A stretch of DNA of 64,000 nucleotides from contig OX595999.1 in the NCBI GenBank assembly GCA_951394045.1, forward strand, positions 186,001 to 250,000. The letters run 5' to 3'. This DNA is from Nitzschia sp. DOCU1. Lineage: Eukaryota > Bacillariophyta > Bacillariophyceae > Bacillariales > Bacillariaceae. The notes beneath the pieces are model-generated. The model made no database searches and was not told the origin of the DNA. It saw only the letters and a list, made by a program, of their open reading frames with translations. Of this stretch, positions 1-11,333 are shown in pieces. The translations under genes were made by a program, and so were the position numbers. Position 1 is the stretch's first letter, and each line of letters starts with the position of its first letter.

Positions 1-75
1 GCAGCACAGCAAGAGCTAAGTCGCCATCAACGTTCAACATCAAAATATCGACGAAGCATTCGGGGGGGGACGAAA

Positions 76-2849
76 ATGACTGTGATCGAGAGGTCGGGTA
101 TCGACGCTAAAAGCAGAGATAACGAAGAAGATGGAAAGCAAAGTAGTGCCGACGAGCAGGGGCAGCACCAACAACATGACCAACAGGACGAACTCGAAAA
201 GAAGAAGGCCACCCGTCCGCAACAACAACTAGGAGCGCCCTCTGCAGCAGCACCGGTGGCTGCCTCCCTTCGGGAAGAAGAGCACGAAGAGTCCCCTCGC
301 CCCAGATATTGGATACTACTAGACGAAAGAATACGTCGTGGTCGTGGCCGTCTTCTTCCTCAGGGCAATGAACCATTAAGGCTGGAGAATCAGGCCCTCT
401 TTTCTCCCTTGAGCCCTAGACTCGAGGATTTTGCCCGACGAGACGAGGAAGGCGATGCAAGTAATGAAGACCGACAACATGTACGATTCGGAGAACAATT
501 CTCGTCTCCGAGCAACATCGGCACCTTTCAGGCCCGAGAAGAACGAGCACCATCAGCAGCGCCGGGGGCCGCGATGACGACGAGAGGCGATGGTGCTGGC
601 GTAGCAGAGCCCGCCCCACATAATCAACAACTTGCCTTGCCAATATTACAAGATCGACAGACTTACGCAATCGCTCCAACGAGTCGTAGTGGGGCCATAC
701 TAGGGCGGGTGGCGGGCGATGCACCAAAAGCAGACGATCATCGTGTGGCTGTTTCACTGTCAGTGCTGGAACCACCACAAACGTCCGCAAGCAGTAACGG
801 CAGCGGTGGTTATGAGGGGGGTTCAGAAGAAGAAGAACTTTTAGCTGAGGACGAAGATCCCGACGACAATGAGCAGCACGATGTAACCGGGTGGGTCGAA
901 ACGTTATTCGACCTTCTTGAAGAGCAGCAGGTTGATGGAGCAAACAAGGTCGTCCTCGGTAGTACGACCACAGGCGGGATAGACGGAGGACCAGAGGAAT
1001 TGGAGGAGGCCGGAGATGCTGTGCTGGAGGCTCCTGCTGTTGCCATCACCAGTGACAGAAAGGCGGCTGTAGGCACCGGCAGGAGCGAACAAGAAGGAAA
1101 AACAAGTGGGGCAGGATGGTCGGTATCCCCGCCTGAGAAGGGTCGTAGAGAGAAACATGGTGGTTTCCAGGCTGTTGCATCAAAAGAGGAGGTGGAAGCC
1201 CTTGTTCGATCGACCACCCCACTGACCTCAAACAAGAAAAAGTTTTCTGTAAAGCCACAAAGACCGCCGAATGAATCCGCGGCGTTGCCAAGGGTACAAC
1301 GACGAAGAACGAGGATTATCGAAGAAGAAGACGAGGGCCCCAGGTCCCGACCAGTTGTCCCCGATGCTGCTGGCGGTGGTTACAGCTTGTCTTCGTTGGT
1401 TGCCGTATCATCAGCACAGCTCGTCTTGGCGCAGGTAGCGGGAGGAGCTGGCGAGGAAAGTATGATGGTCGGCGCCCAACTACAAGATCAACAGCAAGAA
1501 GAAGCGAGCATTGTTGTGCAACAGAACGCTGGACCATATTACTACTACTCTCCCAATCGCAACGACCAAGAACATGGCCCTACTAGTCACACAAACCAGC
1601 CTTCTCGTCTCCAAGTTCATTTCGCTTCCGCTCGTCCGGCGACAGGGTTGACTAATGCCGACATGGAACCCTTTCTCCATATGCCCCCAGCAGCAAACTA
1701 CGACGATCTGGGCTCCTCCTCTCCATCGAACGTACCATCATCATCAAGCTTCCGCTGTGCTGAGCCTCCTCTTGAGGCTAACGTCCCGTCATGGGTCCAA
1801 GAACACAACAGACAGCAAAATGAGCGTCGTTTGCAGCAGCAATTAGATGAGATGGAAGGCAGGGCCTTGTCAAACTTGCATCAATCCCTTGAGATGACTC
1901 CTGTACCATGGTAAGAAGAATTTTCTAGGCCTCCTTCTTCGTGGTGCTGGGTCTTCTCTCACGACCAGTACGACGAGCAGACAAACGACGAAAGAACAGT
2001 TTCTCCTCACTTTGGTGTTGCTGTTATGCTTTCTCTGTTCATTTTCATTGTTGGATGATCTGCCTGTTATTTTCACCGAAAAACGACAGTTTATTAACTT
2101 TGACATCGTTCCCATTCCGCGTTGCGCATGCTAACGGAGCCTACGGCAAAGCGTTAGGACAGTCGTCTGTATTGGCAATTGGCGCTTCGTTCTTTGATAT
2201 CATAGAGGAACTGGAGCCGCCCTCGTCGTCGCAACCAACAAGGATGGCGCCGCCTAGGAGGCCCCCGCCTACTTTTTCGAATTGCTCATCGCTGGTGGGA
2301 AGATATCGAGAGGATGAAGTCGTCCGCGTTTTCGGTGCCAATTCTTCGTCTAGTGGAGGAGCCAGTTGCAGTAAGACCAGGAGCCGCAAGGCTACTACTA
2401 CGCGTCCTTCCGAACAAGAACAGCAACAGTCGGACGGGGGGGGAGAATCCTCCAAGAATACTAATAATGCTGCTGCTAATTCTGAGCGACAGTACAACAA
2501 CAAGGAAGGAGAAAGAGTATCTATCTTCTGCAACATTAAGGTTGAGGCAGTAATGAGGAGGGGGTCATTACCAGCAGCCACGGCAACATCCAGCAGCAGC
2601 CTTGTTTGCCAAGAATACCCCGAATCGAGAAGTAGCCTGCTCTCTGTGGTTGGCCCCAGCAGCCTCATATACTTTGTGGTGCGCTTGACCCCAGTCCCTT
2701 TTTCGCCTTCTGCTTTCTTGTCGCAGAGTACCCTTTCGCCGTCCGATTTGCTCTCGCTCTTGCAGAGTCAGTACCAAGAGTCTTTGAAGCAGGAAGCTAG
2801 TAGTAGTAAATCGTCTCCTGCTCGTGGCCGATCACGGAAGCAGAAGTAA
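76..2849 (+). CDS. Low-complexity acidic protein, two-exon model, 5' end possibly outside window
   Basis: Model: exon 1 at 76-1910, intron 1911-2089 (donor GTAAGAAG, acceptor CGACAG), exon 2 at 2090-2849, giving 864 residues. The donor lies two bases into a codon and the acceptor restores the frame exactly (joint codon TGT); without splicing exon 1 stops at once at 1912. The frame is open leftwards to base 1, so ATG 76 is only the first visible Met. The product is rich in Glu, Asp, Gln and Ser, with acidic runs (residues about 250-275), a basic patch with RRRTR, and a basic C-terminal tail (RGRSRKQK). No known domain is recognised. The composition suggests an intrinsically disordered, perhaps nuclear, protein; that is inference. 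The second exon could instead be noncoding, but its Ser-rich bias resembles exon 1. Confidence 0.45.
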
Positions 2850-3270
2850 CCATCGTCATGCTGCTGGGGGCGGGTTCTTGTTTTCCCCCCACCTCAAACT
2901 TATCGTACTAGCTAGTACTGAACTACAAGAATGTAGTAGTAGGAACAACAAGCCGCGATGCATGATCATTTTGGTTAGTACTCTAGAAAAGAGCGAACAG
3001 CAAGTTGCCAAGTAAAAAATAGAAACAGCGACCAGTAGTAGTTTCGTTCGACGAGGAGGAAGCTTCAGCAGAGATAAATCGACGACGAGGAGCAGGAGTG
3101 GTACTACTCCCGGTAGTAGTGGTAGTAGTAGCTTCCTTCTTGTCGTTCCTCTTCGTTCTCGTCTCTTGTTATTGCTCTCTCTCCTCTCTCGTGACGCACT
3201 TTCCGTCGAATAATACCAGGACACACATACATGGTAGTTTTCTCTGCTGTGGGGGTAGTTCTACCGACTC
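2850..3270. other. Intergenic, 3' flank of first gene
   Basis: No gene seen. It holds imperfect GTA/TAG trinucleotide runs (for example 3108-3130) and short open frames without conserved content. It ends at the TA that borders the inverted-repeat element. Confidence 0.5.
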
Positions 3271-4360
3271 TAGTGCCTCGTCGGGGGCGTGCGGCCCACG
3301 CGGCCCACGGCCCACGCGCAGAGATGTGGAAAACCCCGTAGAAAATGTACTGGCAGCTACCTGAGTACACTGCTACCATCACATTCATCGACATCCGAAG
3401 CTACCTTGACACATGATGACAAACTAAAAAACATCACGAACCAATAGCCAACATAGTAAACTAAAGGTATATATGAGGTAAGAGTTATTCATCCTATTAG
3501 TTGACGTAGATATCACACTCAAAGTATCAACCGCGGTCCTCTGCCCACGTGGTCCGCGCATACGGAACTGTACAGGCACGTACGCGCGACGATGTCTTTC
3601 GACGATTTTTTCGCAAATCCCATTTTCATTCCAACGATCGCAGAGCCAAGGTTTTTCAGGACACAGGAACAACAACAAAAGAAACCACTAACAGGACAGA
3701 TAGTCAAATGATTTCCTGATGCTCTGGTCCAAAATCATGAGTCAACTGTGGCTTAGCATGATACCAAACCCCAACAGTTTTTTTGCACGGCATGACAGCG
3801 CGTGATGACTAATTCGACTACGACTAGTTCGAATTGGATCGGGGGATTTGAGTAATTGGACTAAATGTCTGGCGTAAGTTGAGGCTTCGCAGCACTTGAA
3901 TTTGTCTTCCGACAAAAATCCAATTCGGCACATATGCAATAACTATTCTTAGTGAAAGGTTAAAAACGGTTTGGATAATGAAGCATCTTTTCTCATTACT
4001 TGGGAAGAAGATAATGGCTGGTAGCCGAAAATTCGACGCTTGGGACGTGGGCCTCCCGTAGCTTCCAGTAGCACTTCTACGTGCGGCCCACGCGGCCCAC
4101 ATCGTCGCGCAGCGCGAGGGAATTTATCAATTTCTGGCGAGGACCACTGCATTCAGTCGGTTGTTTGAGTCTTTTTCTCATACATCTTAACAAAACAAGA
4201 GTCATCAGGACCAACTATCATATCTGAATATTCATTCCTGAAAGTTGGAGACGAGAGGATGCGAGACAAGGGTCTCATTCTGTTGCGCGACGAAGCGTGC
4301 TCATCGGCCCACATCGGCCCACATCGGCCCACGTGGGCCGCGCGCCCCGACGAGGCACTA
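3271..4360. mobile_element. Candidate non-autonomous DNA transposon with TIRs and TA flanks
   Basis: The first 30 bases (TAGTGCCTCGTCGGGG then a GC-rich CGGCCCACG) match the reverse complement of the last 29-30 bases (4331-4360) with one 1-base gap and one mismatch. Both ends are bordered by TA, so TA 3271-3272 and TA 4359-4360 may be the target-site duplication, as in Tc1/mariner-type elements. Inside are clustered GGCCCAC subterminal motifs at both ends (3293-3315, 4084-4100, 4304-4339) and a second perfect inverted pair of 12 bases (3584-3595 with 4099-4110). No transposase-sized open frame is present, so it would be a non-autonomous, MITE-like or deletion-derivative element. The family is not assignable from this window. 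Confidence 0.6.
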
Positions 4361-4754
4361 GGTAAACTCCGACCATCAACAAAGCTGCTTATTAATCGTG
4401 TTAGTCAGTCTCACGGTTAGTTGTTGTTTTGTTGCTGCGAGCCGGGCGTCTCCTATCCCTGCCTCGCTGGATTCGGGGCATACCCCCCACGTAGCCAGCT
4501 CAACTTTTACCAGAGGCGCGAAACCACGAGAATTGGGCACAACGCGTTGAGCACTCACTTGACCTCGCGAAAGGCACATACAAACCGTACAAACTCCGAT
4601 GATCGAAACCCCGCGCAACGACCGAAAAACTCCGACGAACACAAAAGTACACGAGAACACAGAACCTGGAGGTACTGGCTGAAATAGTACTAAAATAGGC
4701 GTGCACTCTCTCTCTCTCAGCGTGCGCGCATTCATGCCATTTTGGCCTGACATG

Positions 4755-4774
4755 ACTACCGGTATACCGGTAGT
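4755..4774. repeat. 20-bp perfect palindrome
   Basis: ACTACCGGTATACCGGTAGT reads identically on both strands. It could be a binding site for a dimeric factor or a chance structure. The nearest downstream gene starts 1.4 kb away, so no regulatory role can be assigned. Confidence 0.6.
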
Positions 4775-4904
4775 AGACCAGTGACTGGCCACGTCGTACC
4801 TTATTAGTATAAGATCATACCCTACATTTCGGCATTTCCCGGCACCTTGACAATGGAGGAAAAGTGGGAAGGATGGTATGGATGCATCGAGAGCAAGATT
4901 TAGT

Positions 4905-5482
4905 GCTTGTACTTTTGCATGTTTGCCGTTTCATACTTCCGTACGTACGATTTGGATTTCCTGCCAGAAATCCGGCCACCACTGTACTTTCGCCTCAAAC
5001 ACAAATCTTACCTCCATACTTCTGAACCCCCCACCCCACCCCAAAACACATAACTGTTACTAAAAACGCATCTCACAACCAACAGATGAAGACTACCTTT
5101 GCTCATGCTGTTTGTTATGCTGCGGCAATAACAGAAGTGTCATCATCTTCATTGGTCGTAGCCATCGTTGAATAATATCGTTGTCTTGTTGTAGTAGTGT
5201 TGCTGTGTTTTGTGTTGTCATTGTCATTGGCACGACCGCCAAGTTTTTGAATTGTCATTGGCGCCGCCGTCGTCAGTCGAATGATTCCAGGGGGGGTATG
5301 TTGGTACGATTCGAGGGGGTACGATTCTCGATGCGTTAGGACACTATGGTTTTCCCCGGTCCCAGAGAAGCCGGTGAAGAAATGGAAATCGTACCCCTCG
5401 AATACTTGGATTTAAAAAACGGTTATGGGCCCTACGAAGGTACGGAAGTACGAAAGTGCAAACAGGCGAAAGTACAAGCTCT
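4905..5482. repeat. Imperfect inverted repeat, two nested pairs
   Basis: Left arm 4905-4949 and the reverse complement of the right arm near 5436-5480 agree at about 38 of 45 positions, sharing GCTTGTACTTT, TGTTTGC and TACTTCCGTAC. A nested pair lies inside: 5309-5326 with 5387-5403 (AATCGTACCCCTCGAAT, one C fewer in the right arm). No coding frame of interest is enclosed. It may be a degraded transposon or a foldback structure. Confidence 0.55.
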
Positions 5483-6194
5483 TAGGCACAACCAAGGGCT
5501 GGTAGCAGTGCAGACGGACGCGCTCGCGAGTCTCGTTGGCTCCATTCGTCGGAGAACACCACTTAACGAAACGGAGGTCGAAATGTCATTTCCCGCCTTC
5601 AAGCAGCAAGGCCCATTCCGAATACCAGAAGCGGAACCCTGTCCGACTTCTATGGCGTCAAACTCCCGTCTATGCGGCGCAATCCACCCTTCATTATTTT
5701 TACACACAGGGTTGGCCACGGACGGTTCTGTTCGTAATCAGAGAATGTAGAACCATCCCCTTCCTTTAACAAAATATGGAAAAGAATCGTGATCGTTAAT
5801 TAAGTTAGGTTTGTCGCTCACGAAGAAGAAGAAGAGTGTTTAATTATATTTCATAGCGAATTTCGTAGAATGGACAACAGACTTTCGCTTAATTAACACA
5901 ACCGTTAGAAGAATGTCACAAGAGGTGTCGACCGCAGCGTCAAGGGGAAGAGTCCCCTAATTCTCATTTGCTACACTAGGTACAGTACAGCACCATACAG
6001 GTTCTCCATCCGGTCAGCTTTCTTTTTGCGTTGTTTTGGTTGTTCATTCGGTACAGCAGTGAACCCAAAACAAAAAAACAAGAGTTCTCCTTTATCTCTC
6101 ATGGATTGACAGGACAAAGCTCTATCATAAAGCGTTCGTCACTAACATCACTAACAACAGCTCCTTGCAACTAGAGTTATCTACTCCAATTGCG

Positions 6195-6998
6195 ATGAAG
6201 GATTCTAACAAGACTACAAAGGCAGCTAATAGAGCTGCCGCTGGCTCTCCTGCTGCCTCTCCCGAGGCCTCGGAAGACCAGTTCCCTTTCAAATTGCACA
6301 GACTGCTCGAGGATGCAGAGACTCATGGATTCACTGATTCGATAACGTGGTCAAAGGACGGCAAGTCGTTTCTGGTTCTAAACAAGCACAGATTGGAGCA
6401 TGAAATCATGCCGCGCTACTTCTCGTCTGCAAAGTTTAAGTCGTTTCAGCGGTCCTTGAATTTGTGGGGGTTCAGCTGCGACAAGAAGGTCCATCATGGC
6501 CCGGGAACACGTCGACGCCACCCCTCTTTCGTCCGTGGGTCTCCTCACCTGTGCCATGGCATGCAGCGCACTCGAGTCAAGCAGCCGGGGACTCGAACTG
6601 TCGGCTCAAGTACGGCGAAAGTCCTTTCTAGTGCTCCTGCCAAGAACAGCTCTCCCCCTTCGTCCTCGAGTAAACTACCTGTGCCTTCCGTGCCGATTTT
6701 GCCACTATCACTCACCGCGGCAAACGCGTCGCTCTTTCCTGGTTTCCACGGCTCCTCATTGCAGGCACTAATTAGTGCATCGGAGGCCGCGGCTTTGTCT
6801 AGAGGCCAGGTTTTGGCGCACCAGCAACAAATGGCGATACTACAGGCACAAGAAATAGCGGCACTATCTGCCCTCCTGCCTCAACAGCAGCCTGAGGAAG
6901 ACTCCCTGTTGAAGCAGTTGGTCGCTGCTCGCGTACGGGATATCCAAGAAGCAATGCAAACGAGCCTTCAACAGCGAATCATGCCCTCATACCGTTAG
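6195..6998 (+). CDS. HSF-type DNA-binding transcription factor
   Basis: Protein of 267 residues. ATG 6195 is the first Met codon of the open frame. An HSF-type winged helix-turn-helix domain spans residues about 29-125: it begins QFPFKLHRLLEDAE, has the turn-wing segment ITWSKDGKSFLV and recognition-helix region KFKSFQRSLNLWGF, and ends in a basic segment (RRRHPSFVRGSPHLC, then RVKQPGTR). The rest is Ala/Gln/Leu-rich with a helical C-terminal stretch that could multimerise or activate. Diatoms carry an unusually large HSF family; members bind DNA in the nucleus and regulate transcription. A second member lies at 11334-12629 and shares the KQPGTR extension. No intron is needed. Assignment to the family is firm; target genes are unknown. 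Confidence 0.92.
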   Translation: MKDSNKTTKAANRAAAGSPAASPEASEDQFPFKLHRLLEDAETHGFTDSITWSKDGKSFLVLNKHRLEHEIMPRYFSSAKFKSFQRSLNLWGFSCDKKVHHGPGTRRRHPSFVRGSPHLCHGMQRTRVKQPGTRTVGSSTAKVLSSAPAKNSSPPSSSSKLPVPSVPILPLSLTAANASLFPGFHGSSLQALISASEAAALSRGQVLAHQQQMAILQAQEIAALSALLPQQQPEEDSLLKQLVAARVRDIQEAMQTSLQQRIMPSYR

Positions 6999-7215
6999 TA
7001 TTATTCGATCCCCCGCACACAGAGACCTCTTGCCCCCGCCACAAGCAACATCCTATATCCTAGTAGTTGTCCTAGTAAAATTGAAATGTGATGCTACATA
7101 CCACTTTATCTTTGCGTTTGGCACCATGAATAGATCTGTTGTATACAGTAGAATCATGGCGTGCCCCGTGTCGTACTAGCTTGCCCCATGTTAAACATTG
7201 TTCCCAGTTCCCCTC

Positions 7216-10200
7216 CTATTCAGTCTTTTTGTGCCCGTCATCCTCACACTGTTCTTCATCTGAGTCGTCGTCGTATTGTCGCTGCTTTTTAAAACAGCCA
7301 GCAACGCTCTCTACGGTCACAGCAACTGCCCCAATCATGACTTCTTCAAAGTTCCAGCTTCGACGACTCAGTTGTAGGCGCCGCTCTTCTTCCTGCCGCT
7401 TCTTGAGCTCTTCTCGCTGACGTACAATTCTGGTGGCTTCTTCGTCGTAAGCCTTTTCGAGTGCTCTGCGCTCTTCAGGCGTTTGTGGCTGATGCCGTTG
7501 CCGTTTGTAGACCCAATCAAATGGAAGCGGCGTCCAGTCAAAGGGCAACGGTGAAGATTCTCTCAACGGAGACTGCCGCGGCGGTGGTTTATGTGAACTA
7601 GTCCCCGTCTGTCGGTCTGGCGAGCCACTTGGTAGAGTTGTTCCAGCGGGCAACAAGGGCCTGCCATCGTGAGCCTGATGCGTCACTTGTGCCGGCGTCC
7701 CGCCAAAACTCGTTGGATCCCATGCCGATCGAAAGGTCAATTTGCGCGTCGTCCAAGACTTTTGTAGCAAGTGAAGTATCGTAAAGTACGTCGTCCCAAC
7801 GATTCCTTCGGCTTCCACACGGACCACATAGTCCCCCGGTCGCAACTTCCCCGACTGCCGGGCTTGGCCAGGATCCTGTGGGCCCCCATCGACAAAACGG
7901 ACAATTTTCGCAGGATACTCCATGTGTTGTTCCAATTGCATTCCGACTGGACCAGGTTCCAACAATATATATTGTTCTCGGGAGAATTGAGAGAAATCAA
8001 TAGATGCCGGGGTGGATAAAAGGTGCGCGGCCGGCTTCGTGGTGTCGACGGGAGAAATTGACAGAGCAGCAGTACGTTCCAGATCCTTTTCTTTCCCTGG
8101 GTCTACCATGCTGGTGCCTTCGCCCACCATGCCGTGCTGCTCCTGTATGTCTGTGATGACTCCAGCTGCGTTAGAAGGATTATCGTTGGAAGGCTTTGTG
8201 GGTTCAACAACCGTCTCTAGGTCTCGCTTGTGAAATTGCTTCTTGACCCTCAGTCGAGCCAAAGACAGTTGATGTTTGGCTTTCGCTTTTTGAAGCAAAA
8301 CATTTGAGCTTGGAGAGGAAGCTTTGACAGCTTTTGGATCGTCTTTACCGGATTGTTGCTTTTCAGAATCGATGGTACCTTTATCCACATCACCGGCTAC
8401 AGGCGAAGATTCCATATCAGCATCCTTCTTGTCATTACAATCGTCGTTTTGAATGTTTGAAAGGGCCGGAGCCAAGGGCGGAGACAAAGAAGATGGGCCG
8501 TTGTGTACTTCCATAGCTTTTGGCGGCAAAGCTTTTGGACTTTGAGAGGAAACGTTGACTGTTTTCGTATCTTCTGTGCCATATTCAGGATCACTGGCGC
8601 CATTCTCGACACTACCGAAAGACAGAACCTCCAAATTAGAATCCGTGTTAATGCAATCACCGCCTCCATTGTTGGAATGGGTCGTAACCATGGAGGCAAG
8701 CGCATATGTTTCCTTGTGAGGTGCTTCTCCACCAGCTTCTATCTCACTCCTACTGTTCTCAACTTCTTGTTGACGTTTTGGCCAAAGAAGCTGCTGAATG
8801 ATGATAAGTACAGCCTCTTTCTCCTCATTCCATGGGCGCAGCGCCCCATTATTCCCGTAACATTCTCTTCCTAGAACGCACGGAAATACTCTTCTTGTCG
8901 GTTTGACATACTTCAAATGCGAAGGAAGCAATACTTTCCCCACGAATGAAACACTCCATATGTCGATATCATCCTCATTGTACAATTGCCGTAGTGCAAT
9001 TGTTTTTCCGTCGTCAGCCACATCCTGATGAGCAGGTAAACCAAGGTCTTCAGCATGTTGCTCTGTTAGTAACGATGAAATGGACACGACGCCCATTTTG
9101 GTGTCCCGTGGTACTAGCCTGCGTTCTTCCAGGTTGACATTGAATGTAGTCGCTGGGGGCAAGCATGCTCCGAACCGTACCGTGGGCCGTGTAGATAGTT
9201 GGTCCGACGCAGCCGTAGCAGCGGCCGTCGATTTGGATGGCAATTCGACCATGCCGACGAATTCTGTCGAACTTGTCGAATCATAGTCCGAGACTCGAGT
9301 CGTACTGTTGGCGATAGCAGCGGCGATTGGCATGAGCGCCGTACCCAATGGATCCAAATATTTGATATAGGTTACACCAGCGGATTCCATTCCGGATGCA
9401 GCCAAAAGTCTTGACGACACTGTCCGCCGCCGTTCCGACTTCTCGCCCGAACAACATTTCCGCCGACGCGAGGGCACAATTAGATGGCTCAACGAGTTCG
9501 AAGAAGACTGTATGCAGTCATCCATTAACAAAATATGCAATGCAACAAGTGCAGTGGATGGCTGTTGGTCTTTCGTCGTCGATGGCCCATCATCATCAGG
9601 GAAGTCATTCTTGGTATCATTAGAAACTGGTGCCTCATTGACCGAAACAGCTGCTGCAACTTCATCTGAAGTAATAACACTATCATCATTCGAAACTGAC
9701 GTCGTCAACCGGCCTTGGGGTTGAACAGATGACGCGTCCCCAAACGTTTGGAACGCCTCTTGTATTTCTTTCTCAGTGGCAATTCTGCTTTCCGTCAGGA
9801 CGCCCTGGCTGAAGAACTCATCATCCTCCAATGGTGCTGCCCGGGCATGTTGTTGTTGATGAAATCCATCATCATCGCCCCCATCTCTATTATTAGTACC
9901 ATTGTTTGATAAAATAGGAGATCGTCTGTGGTCGTCGTTGTCACGAACACCCAAAACGCTTTTGGCAAAGGATCGAATGGTAATTTTTCTAGTCAATTGC
10001 GCCTGTTGCAATAACTTCATAATCTCCTGATACGTGGAGGCAGCGGCTTCCTCACCAGTGCCCACTACTTGAACTCGGGTAATCCAATCCCCGGGTTGAA
10101 TCTTTCCACACGCTCGAGCCGGACCGGGCTGGAACGGTCCACCATCCATAAATCGTATTACTCGACTTCCAAACTCTGAATCTTCTTCTAATTGAAGTCC

Positions 10201-10236
10201 GACGGGGCCAGGCGAGAACACGACCGTCTCTTCCAT
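7216..10236 (-). CDS. Large protein with two PDZ-like domains and C-terminal coiled coil
   Basis: Protein of 1006 residues in one exon; ATG at 10236-10234. Two homologous PDZ-like domains sit near the ends: residues about 5-90 (SPGPVGLQLEE, DGGPFQPGPAR, GKIQPGDWITRV) and about 753-840 (EPGPVGMQLEQ, DGGPQDPGQAR, GKLRPGDYVVRV). The GPVGxQLE loop and the LxPGDxxxRV strand are typical of PDZ ligand grooves and their central strand. The middle is long, Ser/Asp-rich and probably disordered. Near the C-terminus a charged helix (about 915-962, Glu/Arg-rich) should form a coiled coil, followed by an acidic tail. It is likely a scaffold binding C-terminal peptides. PDZ pairs with this spacing are common in diatom proteins of unknown function. 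It sits between the two HSF genes and runs antisense to the first. Confidence 0.75.
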   Translation of the reverse strand: MEETVVFSPGPVGLQLEEDSEFGSRVIRFMDGGPFQPGPARACGKIQPGDWITRVQVVGTGEEAAASTYQEIMKLLQQAQLTRKITIRSFAKSVLGVRDNDDHRRSPILSNNGTNNRDGGDDDGFHQQQHARAAPLEDDEFFSQGVLTESRIATEKEIQEAFQTFGDASSVQPQGRLTTSVSNDDSVITSDEVAAAVSVNEAPVSNDTKNDFPDDDGPSTTKDQQPSTALVALHILLMDDCIQSSSNSLSHLIVPSRRRKCCSGEKSERRRTVSSRLLAASGMESAGVTYIKYLDPLGTALMPIAAAIANSTTRVSDYDSTSSTEFVGMVELPSKSTAAATAASDQLSTRPTVRFGACLPPATTFNVNLEERRLVPRDTKMGVVSISSLLTEQHAEDLGLPAHQDVADDGKTIALRQLYNEDDIDIWSVSFVGKVLLPSHLKYVKPTRRVFPCVLGRECYGNNGALRPWNEEKEAVLIIIQQLLWPKRQQEVENSRSEIEAGGEAPHKETYALASMVTTHSNNGGGDCINTDSNLEVLSFGSVENGASDPEYGTEDTKTVNVSSQSPKALPPKAMEVHNGPSSLSPPLAPALSNIQNDDCNDKKDADMESSPVAGDVDKGTIDSEKQQSGKDDPKAVKASSPSSNVLLQKAKAKHQLSLARLRVKKQFHKRDLETVVEPTKPSNDNPSNAAGVITDIQEQHGMVGEGTSMVDPGKEKDLERTAALSISPVDTTKPAAHLLSTPASIDFSQFSREQYILLEPGPVGMQLEQHMEYPAKIVRFVDGGPQDPGQARQSGKLRPGDYVVRVEAEGIVGTTYFTILHLLQKSWTTRKLTFRSAWDPTSFGGTPAQVTHQAHDGRPLLPAGTTLPSGSPDRQTGTSSHKPPPRQSPLRESSPLPFDWTPLPFDWVYKRQRHQPQTPEERRALEKAYDEEATRIVRQREELKKRQEEERRLQLSRRSWNFEEVMIGAVAVTVESVAGCFKKQRQYDDDSDEEQCEDDGHKKTE

Positions 10237-11333
10237 TCTGCCTCAATCGAGGATCAACCTAGAATCATATTGTCATTCCGACTGTTGTACCTGATCGGCT
10301 GCTGCTACCTCTAGACTGATAGACGTACAATACCTTCAGGCCTCAGGATGACAATGATGTCAATGCGAAAACCCCTCACTGAAATTCTCGCCAAATGGCG
10401 ACACTCTATCATGGGACTGACCCACGACTGATCATATCTGCCTGTCAGTGTGTCTGAGACTTTAGCGTCCCCTGAGAGTCTCCCCCCTTTTTCGTTTACG
10501 CAACCATTTTCATCAGAAATTCGCTAATTGGCTTTTGGCGTCTGCCCAATTGTCTAAAAGATACCGTTGAACAAATACGTGGAATGTGTAGCCATGACAT
10601 CCCCTATTTCTGGTATTATGCAGAACAACGCGTTTAGCGCCGGAAAATCAGGATTAAGTCAGTTGTACAATACACTCAGGATTCGATCTTGTGGTTCTTT
10701 TTCTCCTTTCTTTAAATGGTTCGGATGACTTTCGTGCTGCTGTGAGCGGGAGCTTAATGCCTCGGACTAAAGGGGGGTTACTCAGATATTCCAAGTCGAA
10801 CATTCTGACAGTCCAGAACATGTCAGACACCAGGAAGTTGCGCCCTGATTGAAGGTTGGCGCCTGAAACGCTACTACTGGAGAAGAACTGTGACAAGCAA
10901 GATCGATCGATTGGGAAGATATGCAGGAGCAATGGAGAAGGCCTTGAGACGAACGGAAAGTCTATTTTTTAACTTGTTCTACTCTATCGGTAGTGGATGG
11001 GGAGTTGAGAACGAAGATGATGAGTCGACAACCACAGAATCTAATAGACAGTCAACATTTTCTACTAACAGTGCTTTTCAAGAAAATGTATGGGGATGCA
11101 TCGAGTTGAAACTAGTAAGGATGATGAGATCATTCCAATGTTTTCAATTGTGTTATAAGATGAATAAGCTATGATATAAAAGTAGCGCAAAAAAGAATAG
11201 TTCAACGACAAAAGAGTGATGAAGCAAATGTTTAGGTTCGTTTCATCGAAGACCCAATGGTCGTCTAGTCGTAGTAGTGCCCATGATGGGCGGTCTCCGT
11301 AGTGATCAAAAGTAGTAGTGGCGTGCTCTTGTC
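10237..11333. other. Intergenic, between two minus-strand genes
   Basis: Nothing convincing in 1.1 kb. Two short frames (10654-10932 minus and 10890-11174 plus) overlap each other on opposite strands and show no recognisable motif. The last 100 bases before 11334 would be the 3' flank of the second HSF gene; the first part is the promoter and leader of the PDZ gene. Confidence 0.5.

Larger units (their letters stand above)
4361..6194. other. Intergenic region with inverted repeats, 5' flank of HSF gene
   Basis: No convincing gene in 1.8 kb. It contains a short CT microsatellite near 4708-4720, a 20-base perfect palindrome at 4755-4774, and the inverted repeat 4905-5482. A 134-codon frame at 5346-5750 lies largely inside that inverted repeat and has an equally long antisense frame, so it is not called. 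The stretch 5750-6194 is AT-rich and would hold the promoter and 5' leader of the HSF gene. Confidence 0.5.

Noticed and set aside
1911..1928. 18-nt intron with GTAAGAAG and TTTTCTAG
   Set aside because: Far too short for spliceosomal removal and does not restore the second frame.
5346..5750. 134-codon open frame
   Set aside because: Overlaps the inverted repeat, has an antisense frame of similar length and no recognisable motif.
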